A stretch of DNA of 27,857 bases from Alphaproteobacteria bacterium (lineage in GTDB: Bacteria > Pseudomonadota > Alphaproteobacteria > CAAGCB01 > CAG-977). The stretch spans positions 1-27,857 of the forward strand of contig CAAGEK010000027.1 of assembly GCA_900768845.1 (NCBI GenBank), written 5' to 3'. The notes below the pieces were generated by a model. The model made no database searches. It had not been told where the DNA came from and saw nothing but the letters and a program-made list of their open reading frames with translations. Shown piece by piece: positions 23,692 to 27,857 of this stretch (the stretch's first letter is position 1; every line of letters begins with the position of its first letter). Both the position numbers and the translations under genes were made by a program.

Positions 23692-24453
23692 ATGAAAATC
23701 GGGACTGATTCCATGAGTTTTGAAGAAAACGCAACCAACCGCACCGTAAAAAGCAGAATAAGAACCAAAAAAGGCCGTCCCTATGCGTTTATTCACAACA
23801 AACGCCCCCCTCATTCAAAGGATGAGGATTTCCGTTCCTCAATGGTCAAACAGCTTTCGGAAACGCCGAAATCGAACAGGTTGGATCCCGAAAAAATTCC
23901 CGACACCGTTTACGACATCCCCTGCGTCATGACGGAATTCAAAGTGCCTCCTCTGGAAATCAGGAAAGAACGCCGCCGCGATTTTGAATTGAACGTCCGT
24001 TCGGCCTTTTTAAAGCATCTGGCACAAACGAAATTCAAGGAATTGCGGGCGGCCGGCATCACTTTAAAGCAAATTCAAGGGATGAAACACGGCTACACGC
24101 CCAACGGATTCAATACGCATCATATGGTTCCCCTGCACGGCGGCGGAACGAACGATTTTTCCAATCTGGTCTTGATACGGCGCGTTCCCTATCATGACAA
24201 TTTACACAACAAGGTCATCAACCCTCAAATCCGCGGCATAAAAGAGGGCGAATCCGTAATGATAAAAATCCCCCGCACGGACGCCGGCGTTTTCGTGCCG
24301 CACGAACGCTTTTTGCCTCATCAAAAGGAAGCCATGAAGCAAGCCGCCGAAAAAAGAAAACAAAAACTCAAGGCTAAGCAGGAAAAAGAAAAGAAGAACA
24401 AGCAAAAAACGACGACTTTGGCAACCGTTATCAAAAAATCGAAAGGACGTTAA
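23692..24453 (+). CDS. Stand-alone HNH nuclease-like protein, paralogue 2
   Basis: A 253-residue basic protein. The tail (1-65) is rich in Lys/Arg/Ser. The core has VRSAFLKHLAQTKFKELRA, GFNTHHMVPLHGGG (HH at 143-144), NDFSNL (N158) and PYHDNLH (H168, H172). A C-terminal lysine-rich helix (about 210-253) is longer than in the other paralogues. The open frame continues upstream into pheA on the other strand; ATG 23692 is the first sensible start, with ATG 23713 as an alternative. A perfect hairpin GAAAGAG/CTCTTTC (23670-23687) ends 4 bases before this ATG and may mask initiation. The next HNH gene starts one base after its stop. Function inferred from the motif only. Confidence 0.78.
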   Translation: MKIGTDSMSFEENATNRTVKSRIRTKKGRPYAFIHNKRPPHSKDEDFRSSMVKQLSETPKSNRLDPEKIPDTVYDIPCVMTEFKVPPLEIRKERRRDFELNVRSAFLKHLAQTKFKELRAAGITLKQIQGMKHGYTPNGFNTHHMVPLHGGGTNDFSNLVLIRRVPYHDNLHNKVINPQIRGIKEGESVMIKIPRTDAGVFVPHERFLPHQKEAMKQAAEKRKQKLKAKQEKEKKNKQKTTTLATVIKKSKGR

Positions 24454-24454
24454 G

Positions 24455-25033
24455 ATGGCCGAGCTGATTCAAACCAAATTGACCACTGAAGAACGCAGAG
24501 CTTTACAAGCGGAAAAACGCGAAAAAGCGCGTTTGGCCAAAATAGCCTCCATTCCCGAATCCGTCCACGGCATCCCCGTTGTTGACACCGTATATACCGC
24601 AGTCCCTAAAAAACGGGTAAAAATGTTGCGCCGCGAATTTACTCAAGTTCGCAAGGAATTTTTAAAAATGCTGGCGACAACGCAACAGGACGCGTTGAAA
24701 AAAGCAGGATTGTCGGACAAAGCCATCGAAGGAATGAAGCGCGGAGAATCTCCTAACGGATATAATACGCACCATAAACAGCCTTTGGCGGGTGGCGGAC
24801 AAAACGTCTTTGACAATTTCATTTTGATCAGGAACGATCCCTATCACGAAGACATCCACAAAATCGCCGATCCTCAGATTTGCATTTTAAAGGACGGGCA
24901 ACAGGCCGTCGTAAAAATGCCCATGCCTGCGGGAAACGTCTTCATTCCTCCGAAACAGGATCAAAAAACGCAAAACGCCGAAAAGACAGTCGGCTCTGCC
25001 TTGATTTTGCAAAAGATGCAAAAAAACAGATAA
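24455..25033 (+). CDS. Stand-alone HNH nuclease-like protein, paralogue 3
   Basis: A 192-residue protein co-transcribed with paralogue 2 (TAAGATG junction, AAGGA upstream). A charged helical N-terminus precedes SVHGIPVVDTVYTAVPKK, which resembles the corresponding part of paralogue 2. The core then has VRKEFLKMLATTQQDALKK, GYNTHHKQPLAGGG (HH at 106-107), NVFDNF (N121) and PYHEDIH (H131, H135). The metal and base residues of an HNH site are all kept. There is no signal peptide and no neighbouring secretion gene. Confidence 0.78.
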   Translation: MAELIQTKLTTEERRALQAEKREKARLAKIASIPESVHGIPVVDTVYTAVPKKRVKMLRREFTQVRKEFLKMLATTQQDALKKAGLSDKAIEGMKRGESPNGYNTHHKQPLAGGGQNVFDNFILIRNDPYHEDIHKIADPQICILKDGQQAVVKMPMPAGNVFIPPKQDQKTQNAEKTVGSALILQKMQKNR

Positions 25034-25042
25034 AAAAATTGG

Positions 25043-25060
25043 ACAAAAAATATTTTTTGT
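25043..25060. promoter_or_regulatory. Perfect 18-bp AT-rich palindrome upstream of HNH paralogue 4
   Basis: ACAAAAAATATTTTTTGT equals its own reverse complement. It lies 9 bases after the stop of paralogue 3 and 49 bases before paralogue 4. Its GGACAAAAAATATTTTTT part recurs upstream of paralogue 1 in the same orientation relative to the gene. It is a candidate operator. Confidence 0.5.
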
Positions 25061-25109
25061 GCAAGAATTATCACTAAGAAGTTGATTTCACTATTAAAGG
25101 CATACGGCC

Positions 25110-25769
25110 ATGATTCGGAAACAGGACAAATACGAACATAAAAAACGCTCGGACGTTTTGCGTGAAAAGGAATCCTCCGAAAAAACGCGCAAGGGCAGGA
25201 AACATCAAAAAAAGCCCAAAAGTTTTGAACGCTTAAATGCCGAAAAGGGGCGTTTCAATTATGATACGATCAACGGTTTCCGTCTGATTGACGTTGAATA
25301 TACCGTTCCCGATAAAAAAACGCGCAAAAGAAGGCGTAGCGGTTTCGATTCCGTTCGCAAGGAATTTTTAAAGCATATCGCCGCGAATTTTGAAAAAGAA
25401 TTGCGAGCGATCGGAGTTACGGACAAACAGTTGGAGCAAATGGCGAAAGGCGGCTGTCCGACGGGGTATAACGTCCACCATAAGTTACCGATTCACGGCG
25501 GCGGTATGAATGAGTTTAAAAATCTGATTTTGATGCCGATCCGTCCGCACGACGAACTTCATCATCGCGTTTTGGATCCTCAGGTTTCACAGATGCAGGC
25601 GGGGGAATCGAAAACGGTGAAACTGCCGTGGTCCGACAATATGGTTTATGTTCCGCCGGAAAACGACAATTCCAACGTTCAGGGTAAGAAACAAGGGAAC
25701 AAAAAAGATCCGACGATAATAGACTTCGTTCCGACGTATGTAAAAACCGTAACGGCGGCGCGGCGGTAA
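25110..25769 (+). CDS. Stand-alone HNH nuclease-like protein, paralogue 4
   Basis: A 219-residue basic protein closest to paralogue 1. Both have FN(F/Y)DTINGF(K/R)L before the core and VHHKLPIHGGG with (P)HDELH in it. Key residues are HH 123-124, N138, H147 and H151. The N-terminal 45 residues are almost all charged. The C-terminus adds KLPWSDNMVYVPP and a variable tail ending TVTAARR. AAAGG lies 10 bases before the ATG. A good terminator follows. Paralogue 1 has a SUKH gene downstream; this one has only terminators and noncoding DNA for 400 bases. Confidence 0.8.
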   Translation: MIRKQDKYEHKKRSDVLREKESSEKTRKGRKHQKKPKSFERLNAEKGRFNYDTINGFRLIDVEYTVPDKKTRKRRRSGFDSVRKEFLKHIAANFEKELRAIGVTDKQLEQMAKGGCPTGYNVHHKLPIHGGGMNEFKNLILMPIRPHDELHHRVLDPQVSQMQAGESKTVKLPWSDNMVYVPPENDNSNVQGKKQGNKKDPTIIDFVPTYVKTVTAARR

Positions 25770-25830
25770 AATCCCTTCAAAAGCCCCCCTATTTTAGGGA
25801 AAGCCCTTAACTTTAGCATATTCAATTTAA

Positions 25831-25859
25831 AAAGCCCTCGGAAACGGGGGCTTTTTTTT
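25831..25859 (+). terminator. Terminator of the HNH cluster
   Basis: A ten-pair stem (AAAGCCCTCG with CGGGGGCTTT, one T-G pair) closes a GAAA tetraloop and runs into a T-tract. It is about 60 bases beyond the stop of paralogue 4. Confidence 0.85.
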
Positions 25860-26195
25860 GCGAAAGGAAAACCCCGCGCCGGGCGTATGGTTCCGGAAAG
25901 CTTATCGTTATGCGCAAAAAACGCCTTAGATACACTCATCGTGCTGTCCGGCATACATGGTTTTTGCGCCGAAATATCGCCGCAAAGCATTTTATGGAGA
26001 AAACGCATATTCGGAGACCGTGCGGCACCATTTTTGAGATAGCACCTTCCGGGGTGCTTTTTTGTTATGTAAATCAAGGCTTTCAGCCAGTCCGATTTTT
26101 ACCATTTGAAAAAGACAGATTTTAAACAAATTATCGGACTTTTTATGCGAAAACTAAGAAAACCAAGCTTTTTTCTAAATAAAACCCCAGTCCGA
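25860..26195. other. Gene-free stretch with structured DNA, second terminator and repeats
   Basis: No convincing protein gene is present. An open frame on the minus strand (25679-26077) crosses two terminators and the end of paralogue 4. GCGCAAAAA at 25912-25920 and TTTTTGCGC at 25961-25969 form a perfect 9-base inverted repeat, and the stretch ends in its own plus-strand terminator at 26041-26063. A small RNA is therefore possible. Beyond 26080 the DNA becomes AT-rich and holds three copies of an AGTCCGAT repeat. Confidence 0.5.
26041..26063 (+). terminator. Second rho-independent terminator
   Basis: AGCACC at 26041-26046 pairs with GGTGCT at 26053-26058, followed by a run of T. It has no coding gene upstream other than the already terminated HNH unit. 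Confidence 0.7.
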
Positions 26196-26202
26196 TTATT
26201 TC
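26089..26202. repeat. AGTCCGAT repeats at the left border of the AT-rich operon
   Basis: Copies lie at 26089-26100 (direct), 26129-26140 (inverted, reading AATTATCGGACT) and 26189-26202 (direct, covering the stop codon of the 172-residue gene). The inverted copy is an exact 12-base reverse complement of the copy at 27632-27643 on the right side. Confidence 0.65.
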
Positions 26203-26714
26203 TTTTCCCAAGGCCAATAAAAATCTTGGTCTCCCTTATCGTCCATTTCATAATAAGGATAAAACGTGTCAATAAAATGAATATAATATCCATCCTGGTA
26301 TGTTATGCATATATGCTCACAGGCATTTATATTTAGATTTTGTTTACATCTTACCCATAATTCATTATTTTCAGAATCGATTGCCCAATCAACTATTAGA
26401 TAAGGTACAGCATATCCTTTTATAAGGTTAGCTCCTATTTTTAGATTATTTGCATACTCTTCCAATAAATTGTTACTTTTATTTGATGGGCATAATGGAA
26501 ATTCTAAAATTTCATAGTGTCCCTTATCGTAAACGAGAAGAGCTTGAGGATTTTTTAACGAGGGGATATACCATTCGTTATCAATAACTAAAAAATCTCC
26601 TTCTTTTCTTATTCTATCTTCTTTATTTTCTTCTTCTGTATAATCTTTTAATTCTTCATAGAATTCATTAGGTAATTTTCTTTTATCTGGTGCCCACAGA
26701 GGCCTATCATTCAT
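26196..26714 (-). CDS. Hypothetical acidic protein in AT-rich operon
   Basis: A 172-residue protein, acidic and rich in aromatic residues (for example WYIPSLKNPQALLVYD, YYIHFIDTFYPYYEMDD, FYWPWEKK). There is no signal peptide or membrane segment. I do not recognise the family. A small acidic soluble protein at the end of an accessory operon would suit an immunity-like or inhibitor role, but that is only inference. GAGG lies 7 bases before the ATG, and the start is 2 bases after the stop of the 56-residue gene. Base composition is far more AT-rich than the core genes, suggesting transfer. Confidence 0.7.
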   Translation of the reverse strand: MNDRPLWAPDKRKLPNEFYEELKDYTEEENKEDRIRKEGDFLVIDNEWYIPSLKNPQALLVYDKGHYEILEFPLCPSNKSNNLLEEYANNLKIGANLIKGYAVPYLIVDWAIDSENNELWVRCKQNLNINACEHICITYQDGYYIHFIDTFYPYYEMDDKGDQDFYWPWEKK

Positions 26715-26716
26715 AA

Positions 26717-26887
26717 TTAAACCTCTTTCATAAAATCAGGAATTTTACCACATTTCTTTTCTATTTTTTTAGAAAATTCTTTTTCAAATTTTTCTTTCTC
26801 CGCAGCTGTTTTATCTCTTATAGCCATAAATTCATTTGTAATAAAATCAACAATACAATCACACTTGTTTATATTAGTTTTTTGCAT
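26717..26887 (-). CDS. Small charged protein, 56 residues
   Basis: The ATG at 26885-26887 opens a frame of 56 codons ending in TAA at 26717-26719. The middle (KTAAEKEKFEKEFSKKIEKK) looks like a long charged helix, with Cys pairs in NKCDC and KKCGK. It overlaps the end of the lipoprotein gene by 19 bases and lies 2 bases before the 172-residue gene. No clear ribosome binding site is visible, so coupling to the upstream gene is likely. Family unknown. Confidence 0.5.
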   Translation of the reverse strand: MQKTNINKCDCIVDFITNEFMAIRDKTAAEKEKFEKEFSKKIEKKCGKIPDFMKEV

Positions 26888-27384
26888 TTTGTTTTTTTAT
26901 TGTTGATTACAGACAATTTACATTCATAGCGAGCATCTTCCATTTTATCATGAAAACGCTCTAAATCTTCCTCTTCGGATGATGAACTGAATTCATAATC
27001 AAAACGTATTACAGGAACAGTTTTATGAGTTTTATTTTTTGTTTCATATTTATAAACACCATCTTGAATAGCACACTTATTTTCAGGGGAAGAAACATAC
27101 ATTTCGTCATAATACTCTATATTGCGTTGTGGAGTTAATAAAACAACAGCTCCATTACAATATGAGGAATCCCAATCTGCGGTACAAGCATTAGCCAATG
27201 CATAATTATCTTCAAATACTTGAAAAACCTGAAAACGTTTCATATCCATACAATTAGGATTCTGTTCTTTAACAGATTCCATGCTAGGCAAAACATTTAT
27301 AGAAGACACTTGAGTACAGCCAAATAAAAGGAATAACAGTAATAGTGTATATTTTTCATAAACATTACCTCGAAATATAGACAT
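26869..27384 (-). CDS. Putative lipoprotein; start region looks frameshifted
   Basis: From the ATG at 27382-27384 the frame codes 171 residues with a hydrophobic stretch and lipobox LLFGC (C23), then a Cys-containing, acidic domain (NCMDMKRFQVFQVFEDNYAL, SYCNGAVVLL, SSSSEEEDLERF) and a basic end. That start has a poor ribosome binding site and lies inside the preceding gene. A better start, ATG 27357-27359 (or 27363-27365, forming TAATG with the upstream stop) after GAGGT, is one base out of frame. With one more A in the run at 27352-27356 it would read MKKYTLLLLFLLFGCTQ, an ideal lipoprotein signal. Either a real frameshift, slippage control or a sequencing error. Function unknown. Confidence 0.6.
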   Translation of the reverse strand: MSIFRGNVYEKYTLLLLFLLFGCTQVSSINVLPSMESVKEQNPNCMDMKRFQVFQVFEDNYALANACTADWDSSYCNGAVVLLTPQRNIEYYDEMYVSSPENKCAIQDGVYKYETKNKTHKTVPVIRFDYEFSSSSEEEDLERFHDKMEDARYECKLSVINNKKTKCKKLI

Positions 27385-27517
27385 CAGAAGAACTGGCTTC
27401 TGCTTTACAGTATTCCAATAATGCTTGGGACATATTATCTGGATGTGTAAATTCACATCGGAGGCTATTGCAACCAGATAATAGACAAATTAAAAGCAAT
27501 AAATAAAACTTTTTCAT
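27365..27517 (-). CDS. Small lipoprotein, 50 residues
   Basis: The ATG at 27515-27517, with GAGAGG 5 bases upstream, opens a 50-codon frame ending in TAA at 27365-27367. It begins MKKFYLLLLICLLSGCNS, a complete lipoprotein signal peptide with lipobox LSGC (C16), and has a mature part of only 35 residues (ending DVYISR). This size and charge recall small entry- or lysis-type lipoproteins, but no family match is claimed. It is the first gene of the AT-rich operon, directly behind a good promoter, and its stop overlaps a start codon of the next gene. Confidence 0.72.
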   Translation of the reverse strand: MKKFYLLLLICLLSGCNSLRCEFTHPDNMSQALLEYCKAEASSSDVYISR

Positions 27518-27537
27518 AGTAACCTCTCTTTTTAGAT

Positions 27538-27566
27538 ATACTATAAAAATAAATTTTAATTTTCAA
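27538..27566 (-). promoter_or_regulatory. Sigma-70-type promoter of the AT-rich operon
   Basis: On the minus strand TTGAAA (27561-27566) and TAGTAT (27538-27543) have the ideal 17-base spacing. It lies about 20 bases before the start of the 50-residue lipoprotein gene. Confidence 0.7.
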
Positions 27567-27631
27567 ATACATTCTTTATCTCTCAACACCTCTATTTTTC
27601 TAGTTAACTGTTTAAAATCATCATATTCACT

Positions 27632-27645
27632 AGTCCGATAATTGC
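27632..27645. repeat. AGTCCGAT repeat at the right border of the AT-rich operon
   Basis: AGTCCGATAATTGC matches 26189-26202 at 12 of 14 positions as a direct repeat, and 26129-26140 exactly over 12 bases as an inverted repeat. Together the copies bracket the AT-rich operon (about 1.44 kb). GC content rises again immediately to its right. Confidence 0.6.
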
Positions 27646-27649
27646 ATAG

Positions 27650-27857
27650 TATCGCGCAGGAAACGATAATAAAATCGGAGGGTGTCAGGCTCTGCCGGTA
27701 GAGATCCCGCCGAAGATGAGTGTATCGAGTTTTGCAGGTTTTCTTAAAGTGAAAAGCGGTTTGATGGTTTACGAGCGTTGGAGCGACGTATCGCAACGGG
27801 GAATTCCGGTGCAAGGGGTAGTGTTCGCAGGAAAAAACGCCCGTAAATACAAAATCA
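27650..27857 (+). pseudogene. Remnant of an IS200/IS605-type Y1 transposase (tnpA)
   Basis: One frame reads VEIPPKMSVSSFAGFLKVKS followed by GLMVYERW, matching the conserved IPPKYSVSxxMGYLKGKSxLMIFE segment of IS200/IS605 TnpA. The next conserved part (YRNGEFRCKG, for GNREFWCRGYY) appears one frame over, and the following VGKN-like part (FAGKNARK) returns in the first frame. The upstream catalytic HUH region is missing. I read this as a broken fragment with frameshifts, truncated by the window edge. It starts directly after the 27632 repeat. Confidence 0.65.

Noticed and set aside
25679..26077. Minus-strand frame 25679-26077 as a gene
   Set aside because: It crosses two plus-strand terminators and the end of HNH paralogue 4, and its sequence resembles no protein I know.
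27563..27814. Minus-strand frame 27563-27814 as a gene
   Set aside because: It lies opposite the IS200-type transposase remnant, which explains this DNA better, and it spans the operon promoter region boundary.

Overview
The window looks like a chromosomal segment of an alphaproteobacterium. The evidence is the ispDF / dusB (nifR3) / NtrC-type domain / trkA / hfq / hflX neighbourhood, a MucR/Ros regulator, a DUF1150 gene next to hsp20, a fused IspDF enzyme and a ComEC without a metal-binding C-terminus. Much of the window is dense, moderate-GC housekeeping DNA with many ATGA-type overlaps. I read it as a member of an uncultivated, perhaps host-associated lineage with a trimmed regulatory repertoire; the lineage is inference.

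Layout. 2-898: the 3' part of a cysteine-rich repeat protein, open from the window edge and closed by a terminator. 949-1709: about 0.7 kb without a convincing gene, holding a structured inverted repeat and the gltX terminator. 1710-5464: gltX and comEC, divergent. 5470-11162: a long leftward operon dusB > NtrC-type DNA-binding domain > trkA > HAD phosphatase > hfq > hflX > inositol-phosphatase family, most genes overlapping by a few bases. 11235-13840: rightward ispDF, an unknown 160-residue protein and an EamA transporter. 13835-18187: GNAT protein, DUF5665 protein, YgjP-type metallopeptidase, YcgN-type cysteine cluster protein, mucR and queA. 18194-19375: an SMI1/KNR4 (SUKH) protein downstream of an HNH nuclease-like gene. 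19592-23559: DTW protein, DUF1150, hsp20 with an RpoH-like promoter and a ROSE-like leader, terC, an outer-membrane barrel and prephenate dehydratase.

From 23.6 kb rightward the window is accessory. Three more HNH paralogues lie in a row (23692-25769). They are followed by two terminators and a short repeat family (core AGTCCGAT). Then comes a strikingly AT-rich four-gene leftward operon with two lipoproteins (26196-27517, own promoter), and finally the remnant of an IS200/IS605-type transposase at the right edge.

The two observations I rate highest are these. (1) Four small, basic, stand-alone HNH proteins share one core. One has a SUKH protein downstream in the order known from toxin-immunity pairs, and two share a palindromic AT-rich upstream motif. 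(2) The ntrB-ntrC-ntrY-ntrX block normally found between dusB and trkA in alphaproteobacteria is reduced to a single 98-residue NtrC C-terminal domain. This recreates a dusB-fis arrangement like that of gammaproteobacteria.
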